From the NCBI GenBank assembly GCA_973895155.1, contig OZ316892.1, positions 9,610,001-9,674,000 on the forward strand: a stretch of 64,000 nucleotides of DNA, in the 5' to 3' direction. The DNA is from Marsupella aquatica. Lineage: Eukaryota > Marchantiophyta. Shown in pieces: positions 1-12,355 of the stretch (the first letter of the stretch is position 1; every line of letters starts with the position of its first letter). Made by a program: the position numbers and the translations under genes. The notes under the pieces were generated by a model. That model made no database searches and had not been told where the DNA came from. It saw only the letters and a list, made by a program, of their open reading frames with translations.

Positions 1-225
1 TCTTTGCCGTGCCCACATTGCACAGTAGACTTCGGCTCTCGCTGCTGCTGCGCGCTTCTGTAGTAGGAGTAGTAAATCTTCCATGGGAGAACGCCGAGCT
101 GTGCTGTCGAGATTTCAGACTCCGAAGACAACAGTTGTGGGGTCTCCCGGCATTTCGTCCCACCCCACGTCCTCTAGAGCAGCCCACTTTCCGTCTTTCT
201 CGTTCGTTGTTCTCCCGAAAACGAA

Positions 226-253
226 GGAGAGAGAGCGAGAGAGAGAGAGAGAG
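226..253. repeat. GA microsatellite in 5' leader
   Basis: A nearly pure (GA)n run of about 28 bp interrupted once by GC. GA/CT runs of this kind are common in plant core promoters and 5' untranslated regions. Confidence 0.8.
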
Positions 254-1007
254 GAGCAGCAGGGAGGAAAAGGAAGGAATTGTTGATAGATTAAGTTGTT
301 GTTGTCTCGCCCCGCCTTTCTTCACACCGCACCACACCACGATTGTGCCACTGGCGCACTTTCCGTGTCTCTCGTGCATCAGTCGCCCATATATGAAGGA
401 AGGATAGGGACGAGGAGGAGGAGAAAGAGGAGGGGAAGAGAAGGTGGAAAAAGGAAAGAGAGAGAGCGGGGGTGGAGGGAGAAGAGAGACATGGGTCGTC
501 GTAGGTGATGAATTACGTCTCCAGTTGTGAAGAGCTGATGAACGATTGATGATCAACGACCAATGCGCTTGTCTTCTCGTGCACGAACCGTCTTCTTCGC
601 TGCCGGATCATGATGGGCATTCCGCAATTGGGAACGGATGAGAGAGTGTAGACTGATGGCGGCTTTGGTTTGGTTTGGTTTGGTGGCAGCAGCGAGCGTG
701 CCAGCTAGTGCGTGCGTGAGGGGGTGATGAGGTGAGTGCCAATTTCGGAGGAGTAAATGGCAGAGTGAGTGCACTTTACTAGAGTAGAGGAGAACCAAAG
801 ACCAACAGTGGGCGAAGAAAGGTCAATTGGAGTAACGAACAATCGAAGGAACAGTGATTTTGGTGGTCGTCGTCGCCATCATCTGCACTGGAGAAGCGGA
901 CAATTTCGCAATTTCGCGTTAGTAAGAGAGTCTTAGTTTGAAGGAGAGAGAGAAAGAGATCAAACCGATCGGTTGGCCGGGAGGACCGGGAGTTGATTGA
1001 GAAAGCG

Positions 1008-1013
1008 ATGTGA
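1008..1013 (+). promoter_or_regulatory. Minimal start-stop upstream ORF (ATGTGA)
   Basis: An ATG followed at once by TGA lies 15 bases before the main ATG at 1029. If the leader is transcribed through here, a scanning ribosome meets an AUG-stop immediately before the real start. AUG-stop elements are known to stall ribosomes in some plant leaders (for example the AUGUAA of boron-regulated NIP5;1). Regulation here is inference. Confidence 0.4.
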
Positions 1014-1028
1014 CAAAGGAGGTGCAAA

Positions 1029-4000
1029 ATGGGATGCGTAGGATCCACTCTGAAACGCGTTGACGGTGAGTGAGCTCTCTCCTCGAACCGGGCTAACCCT
1101 TGATCCATTCCCCCGCACCATCTTTGCCTTTCGGTACCTCTTTCTTCATGAATTAATTGTCTTGGGGAGGTTCGCCTGCTGCTGCCCCTTTCTATGGCCA
1201 ACAAGTGCTGCTGCGACGTAGGTCTTGTGGATCGTTCTTTCTTTCCTTATAATAAACGAGAAGGAATTGTGTAATCAACCTCGTTTTGAAAATTCTATTA
1301 CCGCATTTGGTCCGTCCAATTCACTGAGGACCTCAGTGAGTGTCCTCAGTGAATTGATTTTGCACGGTGAAGATGATGAAAGATGGTTGCAATCTGCGGA
1401 TGATGATTGCAACTGTGGACACTCTCAAGGGCATACGGGCCGGCTGGCGGAGTGAGTACGGTGTTATCATGATCGGGTAGATTTGACGTCAACATGTTGG
1501 CGGTTTTTCTGCCCGTTAAGAACCCGTTTAGGTGGTTAAGGTTCTGGGCAGGCAATCCGGTCGCTTTTGTGGAAATGACTGCTGTTTGAACTGCTGCCAA
1601 GGTCATTGGGAGCCATGGGGATTGTTTGGCTCGCGAAATCTCAGTAGAGTTCTTTCTTTATCTACTCCTGTCCTGTGGAGAGTAGGGACGACGGACGCAA
1701 TGTGGTGATGCAGTTGGGGATGATCGATGAGTTCTTCTTCTCACCTCAAGCAGCGTTGTTTGTTCGGCAGTATGCTGCTCGATCAAGCTCCTGGGTGCAT
1801 TGAGACATGTTTGTTTCCCAAATGAACGCCATATTGTTAATGGCGAATCCAATCGGCCAGCTTCAGAAGTTTGGCATGGGAGGGGATGGTGGAAGGCAAT
1901 GGAGGGCAGCTTCGAATGCCCTTTGTTTCTGATGCTACGGTCTGGAATGCCTTCAATGTAGTCATGAAAATTGAAGCCAAAAATTGTTAGTCTATGTCAG
2001 CAAAGCGGCTTCTAGTGGGTTATGTCTTGATTGGTCTGAAAATCGGGTTTACACCCTCAACATCCAGAACATGTGAATGCAACTGAAGTGACCTGATGGT
2101 GATACTTGATGTAGCATCTGCCGTAGCCTTTCAGCTATAAAAGCATCGAGACTTTGTTTTGATCCTATGGATGAATGAGCTCTCTGTGCTCAATTGAAGA
2201 GGCTTGCAACCGAATGACTGACGTGTTCAAGCATTTTCTGGACCTGGTTCTGTGTGGGTTTGAGGAACTGCATGTCTGCTAATTGAAACTGCAAGGAATC
2301 ATAGTGTGGCTACTAGTTTAAGTCGGATGAGATAAACTGCTCGGTTGAGTAGTTGAATTTTTCTAGGATCTTACGCTGATACTGAATTTTATTGGTGCAC
2401 GTTGGTTGCTGCTTTCTACGTCCCGATCTACAGGGCTGTTCACATCCCACGAAACCTTCCGAACACAAGTACACTCATGTAAGTATACAGTGTGGAGTTT
2501 TTTGCCTTCAATTGGAGGGAGGCATCTCTGCACGGTATGTAATACTGAGGAACTAAGATGGATTGCCCTGGTAATGGAATGGCATTCTCATTCGTACGGT
2601 AGCGAAGGTAGCACTTGGCATACCAGTTTTGCTGGGTAATCTGCAAGCTAGTCTGGTGTCGATCAATTCATCATCAGCTGCAATTTCGTAGAAACTGGGA
2701 TGCCAAAATTGTGGTGATTAAAATTCACCAATAACTACAAGTCCCAAAATAGAGAACTGCCCCGAAGATCGTTATGGGCATTTCTTCATTATCAAGAACT
2801 TTAGTTGTGTCGTGGCTTTAGTTAGAGACTAAGCGTCCTTCCACATGTTGGTATCAGGGAATCAAAAGAAGATTAAGAGGCCAAAGCCGTGGAAGCATTC
2901 AGAAGATATCACTCGAGCACAGTTGAAACAGATGCGAGATGAATTCTGGGACACAGCGCCACATTATGGGGGCCAGAAAGGTTTGTTTTCAGGACCTTCA
3001 ATATTTCGTGTGAGAAAGTCATCCTTTGTCACGTTGATATTGCTTCGGATTACTAGTGGCAAATGCAAAGACAACCTGTGGTGTGGTAATTGTTATCTTT
3101 GCGGAAGTTCTAGGGTTGTCAAAGTTTCCGGCGGACGTTTCCTTCGGTTGTTTACTTTGGAGCATCGAAGTTTAGTTTCTTTGAAGGGAAGTGATTTTCC
3201 GTCGGGTTTGGACAGCTGTATCATTGCTCTCTGTAATTCAACTGAATCCATACGAACTTAGATCGAGATAAATGAATAGATTCCTTAAAGGTCTTGGCTA
3301 AGGCAGGAAAAGGAACTTTGTACTGCAAGTTGAGTTTGCTGCTCACTAGTATGCATTTGGTTTTGATACAGAAATATGGGATGCTCTGCGAGCAGCGGCT
3401 GAAGCTGATACCAATCTTGCACAGCTCATTGTGGAAAGCGCTGGTGTCATTGTAACAGCAGAGGATTTATCCACTTGTTATGATGAAAGAGGTACTTGAA
3501 CGGTCGAGTACCAAAAATCTCTAGAATCTGTCCAGGGCATTTTGCCGTTTGCTGGGAACTTGCTATCTATGATGCGATTGGGCAAGAAGCATGTAGCTAG
3601 AATACTGCAAAATAATTGGAGTTATGGCTTGGTTATTCTATCCTATCCCGACTGAAACTTCTCCTCCCACACCAGAGTAGAGCCCCACTTCCCTTGTCAG
3701 TAGAAATATTTGATGATTGATGCATCATTATAGCAAAACATTTCAGTTCTATGCCAGGTGGCCCCACTAGGTATCTGTAGCTTTGCCACATCAAAAAGCC
3801 GATCAGTTCTGTACACTATTCCACAGTCATCATCCTTTCATGTTGAGCATTAATCTGCTCTATATCCTTTTGTATCTTGTAACGAGAAGTGTTGGCTTGC
3901 TTTCTCATTTGAAGTTATAACTTATCGATATCATAATTGGGATGTACCTAACTTTTTTCTCTTTGAACAGGTGCCAAATACGACCTACCGAAGTATGTAT

Positions 4001-4038
4001 TGAGTGAACCTACCAATCTGAAGGAGGACGAGCAGTGA
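1029..4038 (+). CDS. UBTD-type (ubiquitin domain-containing protein family) small protein
   Basis: Four exons are joined: 1029-1065, 2858-2980, 3372-3491 and 3971-4038, all with GT-AG borders and compatible phases, giving 115 residues. The protein starts MGCVGS, a strong N-myristoylation signal (Gly2) with a possible palmitoylated Cys3, so membrane attachment is likely. Residues after about 15 carry the conserved UBTD N-terminal domain (KRPKPWKH, EFWDTAPHYGG, EIWDALRAAAEAD, CYDERGAKYDLPKYVLSEPTN). Animal UBTD1/2 have a C-terminal ubiquitin-like domain. This protein ends right after the N-terminal domain, as the short plant homologues do. A role with ubiquitin-conjugating enzymes is known for animal UBTD1 and only inferred here. 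Intron 1 is about 1.8 kb. Confidence 0.93.
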
Positions 4039-4751
4039 GTTTCTCTATTATCTGGCGGAAATTCGCAGGGCACCCTATTCTAGATGTGAACATTGGAAGG
4101 TTGCCTGGATGTCATTGGCTTCTACCCTGCATCAACAGAATTAGATTTGTTCAGCGATGGAGGACAGATCTATTGGCCTATCCAAGTCTTATGTGCGCCC
4201 CTGGCAATGTTTGTCATTGTGAGCCATCAAGCAGAAGACACAGTTGTTTACAATCCTCTCAAGTCATCTGAGGGAAAGGGACTCAGAAGCAGGAGCTCAT
4301 TCTGAAACTCAGCCGTGGTGGACTACAACGTCTGTGTGGTTAGAAATTTCCTTGACTAAGGAAAACTAGGTGGATACGTTGCTCAAGGTGCAGCAGTTGT
4401 AACCATGAGCCCGCAGTTTTCTTGTAAAGATCCTCCATGGGGCCAGAATTGGTCCGTCAATTTTCAAGCCTTGCCCATGTATCTTGTTTTACAACGTTGT
4501 AAATGCCTTTGTGGCATAAGATTGCCATAGAACTCTGTGCAACTTGTTTTCTGAAGCCCCAGCCACATGTGTGTGCTAGGTTTCAAGGTTGCCATTTCAG
4601 CCTGTGCCACTTGGCAAGTGAACTTATCACAAAGGATTTGGAATAAAAAATCGATCAACGCTGACTTCTGGCTGCTTTATTTTTGTCGTTTCCCTACTGA
4701 TCTGCTTTTTAATGGTGTTTTGCATGAGCTCAAATCTCAGCTTGAAATCGT

Positions 4752-5260
4752 ATGAATTGTTTTGAGATGGTTGTGGAAGTTACTGCCTGCTTGCCTCACA
4801 GTTGTATCGACAAAGGTTATATCCCTACTTGAAGAGTGAGACCTTGATCTCGAGGTCAACATTATCTTCCCGATAGACAAAGGCTAACTCCCGCACTGGC
4901 GTCCGCACAAATCTTACATAGTTCATCTGGGAGATCGGTCTCCTTCAATCTCAATAGACAGTTCCATCCAAATACCTTCCTTGTAGAAGACTGCAAAGAA
5001 CGTGAAGGGACCGATGCAAAAGTCATTCCCTATCGTTGGTGGACATTGATGGCTCGGGCTTCAAAGGCTCTCGTATTTGCTTTCCAACCTTTCCATCTCA
5101 AATCCCAGCTAGCAGTCAGATGAATTGTTTGGAGATGGTTGTCAAAGTCGTTGCCTGCTTGCTTCATGGTACTGTGGACCTATTCTATATATGGTGCCTG
5201 CTTGAAGAGTGGGACATTGATCTTGAGATCTCAACTGTATCTTGGGGATGGACAAAGGAT
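4752..5260. repeat. Diverged direct duplication, about 135 bp per copy
   Basis: The segment starting near 4752 (GAATTGTTTTGAGATGGTTG, then TGCCTGCTTGC, CTTGAAGAGTG, TTGATCT, GACAAAGG) recurs in the same order from about 5118. The copies differ at many bases, so the duplication is old. Confidence 0.55.
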
Positions 5261-5501
5261 CTTCCCTGCTTGCTTCATAGTGCCGCATATATGTGGTCCC
5301 TTAGAACTTTCATCTTGAGACCCCAACTGGCTGTCCCACACACTTTGCGTTGTCTATCTGGGGATTCGATCTCCTGTAATCTAGTAAGAGATACGGTAGT
5401 TCCATCCACACAGCTCATGCAGGAGACACCAAAATTGTATGATGTAGTGCAAGTTATCCTTTTTTCGTCGCGTGCAGCTGATGTCACGAGGATCTAAACC
5501 G

Positions 5502-5690
5502 CTCAACTGTTCACAGCATTGAGTGTGACCCACATTAATTCAGGGTGCAGCTCATGTCATGACAGCTGAAACGGTGAAACCACTAAGTCCTGCAGGGCTG
5601 CAGTCGCCAGAATTGAAACAGTTCTACTGTTCACAGCATTGAGTGTACCCCCCACATAAATTCAGGGTGCAGCTGATGTCATGACACTTC
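5502..5690. repeat. Direct duplication, period about 125 bp
   Basis: Two near-identical blocks (CTGTTCACAGCATTGAGTGT, followed by ATTCAGGGTGCAGCT and ATGTCATGACA) start near 5507 and 5631, each about 62 bp. Confidence 0.75.
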
Positions 5691-6469
5691 TAAGCATGGG
5701 CGTGGTAACTGCACATCAAACTATGACATGTAAACCATATCTCTCCATACGATGATAAATCTAGTTAATTTTTTTAAATCAATAGGTGCAACCATCTTTT
5801 ACCACATCTTGATGTGTCATTACCTGCAGGTAAAACCACTACCTGTAATAGTTTCCAGGACAACTTTCTCTACTGGAGGGCATCCACCTTTCAGTATTTT
5901 GTCTAAGATTTTTTACTATATATTTTTATTTTAATGTGCCATAACAAGGTGTATCACTCGTCTGACTAAGGTTTTAAATTATTTTGACACCCCTCTACAT
6001 GTTTTTATCTTGCTATCCTAGAGCTCTCCTTTCCCACTATGTTTAGTTTGCAATAAAGTGCATCCACCCCTTTCAGCAAATTTTAGTGAATTTCTGTCAA
6101 TTCTAGTGAATGTGAGAGAGAATTGATACTTTTGGGATGTAGACACCTTCTGCTTAAAATCCTCCACATAAGATTATTTGTTAAGCTTCCAGTTGGTATT
6201 GTCATTACCTAAGGCAAGGGAGGATCTTATGTACAGTATGTGCACAAATTTTAATTGATTTGAGAATCGTTAGGCAAGTGATAATCTGTACCTTATGGGC
6301 ACAACTTTTCAAGACTTGTGCACTTGTACTTTTCCTGGTCATTTTGTGAAATGTAATTTTAGTTGGCATGTGCTATACTTTTCCCACTCAAACCTATCAA
6401 ATACTATGCAATAATCAATTACATATCACTACCAGCCAGGGACCCCCTAGCTATTTTGCTTAGCAAAGA

Positions 6470-6712
6470 CTCAAGTAGGACGCAACTATTGGCTAGCCTT
6501 AACCGGCCTCCCCCCTGGGGCCCCTTTCCCCTTGGCACAGTTGCTGGTCTGGGAGGGGCAAGAATACCTAGTTTTTTGCTCCACACTCCCCTCACAAAAA
6601 CCCAACATTTTTTGCTCTCATTTTTATCCAGGACAATGTAGCTGGGAAGGGGGGCTGAGGGGGGTACGGTGGTGGCAGGTTAAGGCTAGTCAATAGCGAC
6701 TTGCTGCATGGC
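6470..6712. repeat. Inverted-repeat (foldback/MITE-like) element
   Basis: The left arm near 6480-6512 (CTATTGGCTAGCCTTAACC) matches the reverse complement of the right arm near 6676-6708 (GGTTAAGGCTAGTCAATAG) with few mismatches. The interior is C/G-rich. No coding sequence is present, so a small non-autonomous DNA element is the likeliest reading. Target duplications were not established. Confidence 0.5.
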
Positions 6713-6875
6713 AACAAGAACCCTTATGCAAGTTAATATTGACCCAAATATGAAATAGGTGGGTTGTAATTGATATTGTATGGGACACATTAGTAATAAT
6801 TATGGGGTAGTTGGGGGATAGGTTAATAAAAAGTTGTTTTCTTAACACACACGACTACATCTAAAATAACATTCA

Positions 6876-7122
6876 GTTTTTAAATACATTGCCATTAAAG
6901 ATGTCTGAATTTACAATGGTGTCACTATTTTTATTTTTATTTACAAAAATGTCACGGTTTTTGTATACAGTTCTCCTGGTTACTTTGTTAAACTTGTCAT
7001 CCATATACAAAATTATGACATTTTTATAAGTATAGAAAAAATAGTGATTTTATAAATATAGAAGAAATACTGATGGTATTGTAAATTAGAAAATCTTTAA
7101 TGACGAAGTAATTAAAAAATGA
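6876..7122. mobile_element. MITE-like element with about 45-bp imperfect terminal inverted repeats
   Basis: The left end (about 6876-6922, containing TTGCCATTAAAGATGTCTGA) resembles the reverse complement of the right end (about 7075-7120). The AT-rich interior has no ORF. The same end motif (TTTGCCACTAAAGTTGTCTT) recurs at 22136-22170 and, reversed, at 22969-23112, so this is one member of a dispersed family. Confidence 0.55.
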
Positions 7123-7130
7123 AGTAACAT

Positions 7131-8056
7131 TATGCTCTTCCCTCAGGTACTGTGCAATGGGAGAATGCGCGACTGTGCAAAACTGCAGTCCACAAAATAA
7201 TGAACTACAGTACAGTCCTCAGTCCATCTTTGAACACGAGCGATTTCGCGCTGAAATCCTCGTTTGATGAAATCCCGCGCTCGCACATTTTGGGAACATA
7301 CCAAAGTCCGATTCACAGAATTCGCTCAAGGAAAGGTTCTTTCTCGATTGACACGGCGGCGCACAGAAATGGGATAAATGGAGAGCTTCCGCACTGCGCA
7401 TCACCTCCATCGCAAGAGCTGTGCATAACGCTCAACTTGAAACTTGACCCAGTTTGTTTTCCGCTCACTTCCTCCTCAATTTCAAAGCCACATTCGAGTC
7501 AGGGCGGGCGAAATCAATTCGGCCGGGTGTGGCCTAGATTGAAATGTTGTTAGTGTTGCTCTTCTCTTCGCCAGTTCAGAAAGATTTCATTCGATCGACA
7601 GCAGAAAGATTTCAAGATTGAGACGCCTGTGGAAGAATTGGGACATGTAGGAGGGCAATGGCTTGTGGGATTGAGGTGTTTGGAGAAACTGTAAATGGTG
7701 AGCCTTTAGGGCAGTGGCGTCACGTCAAGAGTCTTCTGCATTGGTGTGGAGTGAGCAGCTCAGTTCCGAATTCTGATTAGTACTGTACTGTGCAGGACGT
7801 CGCAGACTATGAGATTGAGGGGCGGTGGATTGCAGAGGCTGTTTTATCGACGGGAGCGGGAGTACCTTTCAATGTAGGGGCAGGGAGTTGGAAACCTGCG
7901 AAGCAAAACAATAAATGAGATTTAGGGGGAAAACTTGGATAGGTGAAATCCGACGACCGTTGGGGAAGTACCTTCCAATGTAGGAAAGGGGTTGGAAACC
8001 AGCGCAGCAACAAGAGATGAGATTTTGAGGTGGAAGAAGTGGCAGAGGTGAATCCG
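7131..8056 (+). promoter_or_regulatory. Upstream region and 5' leader of TIPIN gene
   Basis: No confident protein is encoded. The last 200 bases hold a tandem duplication that runs into the start codon. The core promoter cannot be pinned down. Confidence 0.4.
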
Positions 8057-8070
8057 ATGGCGTCGACCGC
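7857..8070 (+). repeat. 106-bp tandem duplication spanning the TIPIN start codon
   Basis: The block from about 7857 (GGGAGTACCTTTCAATGTAG, then GAGTTGGAAACC and AATGAGATTT) repeats from about 7963 with moderate divergence. The second copy includes the ATG at 8057; the corresponding place in copy one (AGGTGAAATCCGACGACCG) has no ATG. Confidence 0.7.
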
Positions 8071-9846
8071 AGGATCGGCTCCCATAGCGACAGGATGTTA
8101 CAAATGTGGTAGAACGGGTCATTGGGGAAAGGATTGTCCCTTGAAACCAGGTGGGACACCAGCCAGTGGGGGTGGGGGTGCGGGTGGAGCATCAGGTGGA
8201 TTGAGTGGGGCATCCGGTGGAAGGTTTTCCAATTCAGGCAGATTTAATGGAGAAAATTCGTGGAAAGGGAATTCTTTTCAGGGTAACGCCAGTCAGGGGA
8301 ACAAGAGTGTACCGAAGGAGCCTGTAAAAAAGGACCCCAGGAAGAGGCCAAAGTTGACAGCTGACTTGTTGCTTTCGGAAAAGGGATTGGGATATGTGCT
8401 CGAGAAGATGCCCGAGATGGTCACCATCAAAGCTCGTGAGGTGAGCGAGAAGCTCTTGACTCATAGTTTTCGAGGTGCCAGGACTGATAACTGAAGAACT
8501 TACCTCTCCTGTGCAGAAATTTAATAGACGTGGAGTTGGGATCCTCACCATCTCCCCTGTTTTTTCGTGTGTCAATAATCTGTCATCTTAATGACATGGC
8601 AGGAGACAGTGGTCCGAGACTTGAAGAGTTTGCTTGAGGGCTACATGCACTGGCATTCCCTTCTGCTGCCGTATTTCAGTTTCGACCAGTTTGTGGAGAA
8701 GCTGGAGAGTGTGGGAGCCACTAAACGTGTGCGAGTAAGTGCGCAAACATCTGTTCGGACACTTCATCCAAGTTGTCTTGCCTATGGATACAATAATTAA
8801 GAGTCTAGATTGTAACAGTTCTCGATGATAATTTCGAAATAATTTGGTTATGTAGTTACAGTACGTAGTAGTTCTATCTGATGAGCTCCTGGGGATGAAA
8901 TCATTGCATTGAAGGTTTTTCAGCTTAGTGTTCCATTGTGTTTCATGTGCTCAGGTCTGCCACCGGGAGCTGCGAGATAAGATTGTTTATGGTCAAGGAT
9001 CGACAGGCGATAAGGACGTAGAAGTTGAAGCCAATGAAGGATCTTCTCCACGAGATACCCTTCCGAAGGACACCCCAGGTTGAGCTTTAGAATAATAGAA
9101 TTGCCAAAGTTTTTCTACTTGCTGTTTTTCTCCATGAAGGTTTTGGTAGACTTTTTCAGGCAGCGAATTGCTGAGATATATTCCCCTCAACCAAATCCAG
9201 AAGCGCATCGAGCAAAGTAATTTCCCCAGAGTTCAATTTTTCATAGACTGTTTTGTTGTGGTCTATGTCTTTCCATTTTTGGTTTAAAGAACTTTACCAA
9301 TATGAATTCGCTGTCTTTTGCAGCCGGTCCTGGGAGTGAGGTGTCCCACGGCCCTGCTGATGACATCTTCACAAATGAGGAGCCCGACTTGCCAGTGAAT
9401 GAGGAAGATTTTGAAGACTTTTTCAGGCAGGGTACTGTTGAGGTAATTTCCGCTCAACCAAAACCCAGAACCACCTAGAGCAAAGAAATTTTCCCACAAT
9501 GCTTCATTTTCATTGACTCCCTCCTTTCCTACGAAGTCAGTGACTCCATGTGCTGCACTTGCTGTCCACGCTTACTGAATCATCTGGTCCCCATGCCGGT
9601 TCTCATTGGCAGACATCGGACTCTCATCCGTCCTCGACAATGGGAGGTGGTAGCGCTGCACCCGAACCCCAAAGCAATGGATCCCCCGTGAGGAAGTTTC
9701 CCTCTTTGGACGATGAGGGTTCAACTATACCGTCAGAGGCCGCCACCAGCATCACCATCAGCGAATCAGCAGCAGTTCGAATGGAGGCAAATCGTCTGCA
9801 AGCACTAGAGCGTGCCAGAGCTCGTCAGGCTAACGTTCACCTATAG
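8057..9846 (+). CDS. TIPIN: TIPIN/Swi3/Csm3 homologue with N-terminal zinc knuckle
   Basis: Five exons are joined: 8057-8440, 8603-8734, 8955-9078, 9324-9442 and 9613-9846, phases consistent, giving 330 residues. A CCHC zinc knuckle (CYKCGRTGHWGKDC, Cys14, Cys17, His22, Cys27) precedes a Gly/Ser-rich linker and then the Swi3 domain (RPKLTADLLLSEKGLGYVL, WHSLLLPYFSFDQFVEKLE, GATKRVR). The acidic C-terminal half ends in a basic Arg/Ala helix (MEANRLQALERARARQ). The zinc knuckle before Swi3 is the plant arrangement. In animals and yeast the protein pairs with TIMELESS/Tof1 to protect paused replication forks; the nuclear role here is by homology. ATG 8057 is the first in-frame ATG; upstream in-frame codons would need a GTG start. 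Exon 5 begins at 9613 because an in-frame TGA lies at 9541. Confidence 0.92.
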
Positions 9847-11782
9847 GGGCGGCTCAGAACACTGATTCAGAACGTGTTTTCATTTCTGCTGCTTTCTAGT
9901 GTGCCTATGCACGTCGTTTGCATTTGCTTAGCCTTCCAGGTCTCATCAGTCAGCATCTTGTAAGCAGAGATGAGAATCAAGCTGAAACGACTTATTGATT
10001 TTTCCTATGTGAGGCCCTCATCCGGATACCAAACTCAACTGGTGGAAATCTGTTTTTTAACTCCAACATCAACATGAGAGCCACAATTGCCAAGGCATGT
10101 TGTGTGAACTCGTCATGTGTCTGATCTACAATTTATGCAGATCCATGCATGTCTGGGACTCGCTTCCATTTCGGTAGACTGTCGAGACTTGGTAGACTTG
10201 TGAATTCTGTCCCACTGCGTTCCGACTCTCTTTCTTTGAACGATGTGATTTGCTTGACATTTTCTTGAGGCAAAATTTTCCAAATACATGTTGAGGATTG
10301 TCAGGTTGCCACCACTCACAGAAGAGTTAATGTAGACTTAAAAAAACAAGCTCTCGTGGTATAACTGTGCACCAGGAATAGTCAACTGGAACGGTAGTAT
10401 ACACAAAAGACATGACTGCAGAGTGGTAGTATGGAAAGCAATATACTTCAACCATCCACAATGTTACATTAATAGAAAAACATTGTAGTTCATAAGCAAT
10501 TAAGTCATCAAGTGACCTGTAGAGAGCCACACTGGTACAGCTTGGGATGCCACAGTAGAACAGTTAAGGCTGCGCTAAAGTTTAGAACAGTGTTTACCTC
10601 TTGACTTCTCCATGCGATTTCCGTTTTTCTCGTATACCAGTTGAATCACAGGAAGTTTCTAGGAAATACTCTTGGAAGATAAGAGTAGACACGACAGGCC
10701 CAGTGTGGATGAGTGAGTGATGAGTCAAGATCCTGTACTGTAATTGAAGTCGCCTGGTTTGCACCGCTCTTCCTGAACTCATCAAAGCCACATGCAATTG
10801 TGCGTACCCGGTTATAGTGGAACAACGGTGAGTTTTGTCGAGCTCGACTTTGCTTGTCGTGCAGCCGAGTTCTCAGGGCACTGTTACGGACTTGGCCCGT
10901 CCCACGGGTCTACTGGTAACCTCAGAGTCACTGTATCTACAGCTTCGTGAAAGTGCGGACCTCATGACACCCGAGATCGGAGCTGTTTTGGCGCTTGTGG
11001 GTCGGTGAAGGGTTGTGCTGACAGAACTTAGATCCCGTGTTAGTGTATAGTTTCTGTCTGTTTTCCGTTCTGTTAGCATGGTGGACCTCAAATGAAATCC
11101 GATTGGAATTTTTCCCTCCGAACAAAGCACTTTTGTAACGAACGGGTTTAGGGACGAAAGAGGCAAGGTATAAAGTGAAGAGAGCGTGGAATCCTTCTTT
11201 TCGCCGTGGACTGGGCTTATAGATACACAGATATAGTATTATCGCCAAGCAGAGAAAGAAATTGTCTACTCGGGTAGCCATGCGAGAGAGTGGAAAAGTA
11301 ATTTATGGCATGCAGATATTCTCACCACTCGCCTCGTCGGAGGAGAAATTCATGCATGAGCCGCCGTGTCTTCCGTTACAAGACACAAGAAGCTGCTTCA
11401 TGACATTTGTCTTGACGGAGTGATACTCGAGGCGTGAAGGTACTTTTGGATTGAGAATCGGCCGAGATCGCCAGTTCAAAGACAAGTGCCAAAACAGTTT
11501 GCATGAACCAGATAAGGGCCAGGCCCAACAGTGGACCAGGATGGCTGACAAAAGAATATCACCTCCTTGGAGACTCTTGTGAATGACCAATTCGAGAGAG
11601 ACCGTTTTCTTCAATGGTTAGGTCAACTGCAATTGATATTCAGTTCTCTATGGTCCATACCCTCTCCTTCTGTTACAACACATTCCACGACAAAGCCGAG
11701 TGCCCCGCTTGTACAGATCCATTGAACAGAATTGCATTGGCTGGTGCCCGAGAAGGTCGAACAAGATCGAATGATTTGAGAA
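9847..11782. other. 3' region of TIPIN gene and spacer without recognised genes
   Basis: The first few hundred bases are likely 3' untranslated sequence. Short ORFs on both strands up to about 114 codons are present, but none resembles a known family and none has a supported exon structure. Confidence 0.4.
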
Positions 11783-12355
11783 TTGAGATTAATCCCGTGT
11801 GGGGAGGGATGTCGGCGCTGCTCGAAGTGTTGCTATGGTATTGGGCAGTCTCGGTGTGCTTTACTGCTACAGGGGAAACTAAAAAGAGTGTCCCGGGATT
11901 GCAAAGAAGGTCGTGGCAGTATGACATTGCAGACCATTTCGACCAGAGATCGTCGCGGATTTCTCAAGAATTCAATACAGGTTGGCCAGTCGTCTACGGG
12001 AGTGAGGGGAATGACAGTGGAGGGTGAGATAGCAAAACCAAAAACACTGAAAGTGAAACAATTGAAAGAGATGGACGAGATGGGTTGTTCAGAGCTCAGA
12101 GCCTTGGTGTCTCCATATGTCTCGTCGGTCAGGTTGGGGAAGCAGAGCTCTAGTGGGGCCAACAATCAATCTTCAACGATTCCACGCAATGTAGCCGCGA
12201 TGACTCCCATCCAGATCCACACAGTAATCAGGTTGGACTGTACAGGAAACCCAAACCTTTGTACGCAATTTTATCATCGACTAAAACAAATGCGGAATGA
12301 CATCCCCATAAAAATGGAAGAGGTCAGGGAACCTGTCCAATGGAGCATAACATAA
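11783..12355 (+). CDS. Unrecognised open reading frame, 190 codons
   Basis: A continuous + frame ends TAA at 12353-12355 and is longer than nearby shadow frames. The predicted product has a Cys-containing start (CGEGCRRCSKCC) and a polar middle with TLKVKQLKEMDEMGCSELRA, which looks helical. I recognise no family. The frame overlaps open frames on both strands, so it could be chance or a decayed mobile-element remnant. No splice partner was found. Confidence 0.15.
   Translation: MRLIPCGEGCRRCSKCCYGIGQSRCALLLQGKLKRVSRDCKEGRGSMTLQTISTRDRRGFLKNSIQVGQSSTGVRGMTVEGEIAKPKTLKVKQLKEMDEMGCSELRALVSPYVSSVRLGKQSSSGANNQSSTIPRNVAAMTPIQIHTVIRLDCTGNPNLCTQFYHRLKQMRNDIPIKMEEVREPVQWSIT

Larger units (their letters stand above)
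1..1028 (+). promoter_or_regulatory. Upstream region and 5' leader of the UBTD-type gene
   Basis: No convincing protein is encoded here. The stretch is purine-rich on the + strand with a GA microsatellite near 226-253 and a short TTTGG-type repeat near 663-683, a composition repeated in the leaders of other genes in the window. It leads directly into the start codon at 1029, so promoter plus transcribed 5' leader is the simplest reading. The transcription start cannot be placed from sequence alone. Confidence 0.5.
4039..7130. other. 3' region of UBTD gene and repeat-rich spacer
   Basis: No protein family is recognisable. The first few hundred bases probably hold the 3' untranslated region. 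The rest contains diverged duplications (4752-5260, 5502-5690) and two inverted-repeat elements (6470-6712, 6876-7122), listed separately. Confidence 0.5.
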
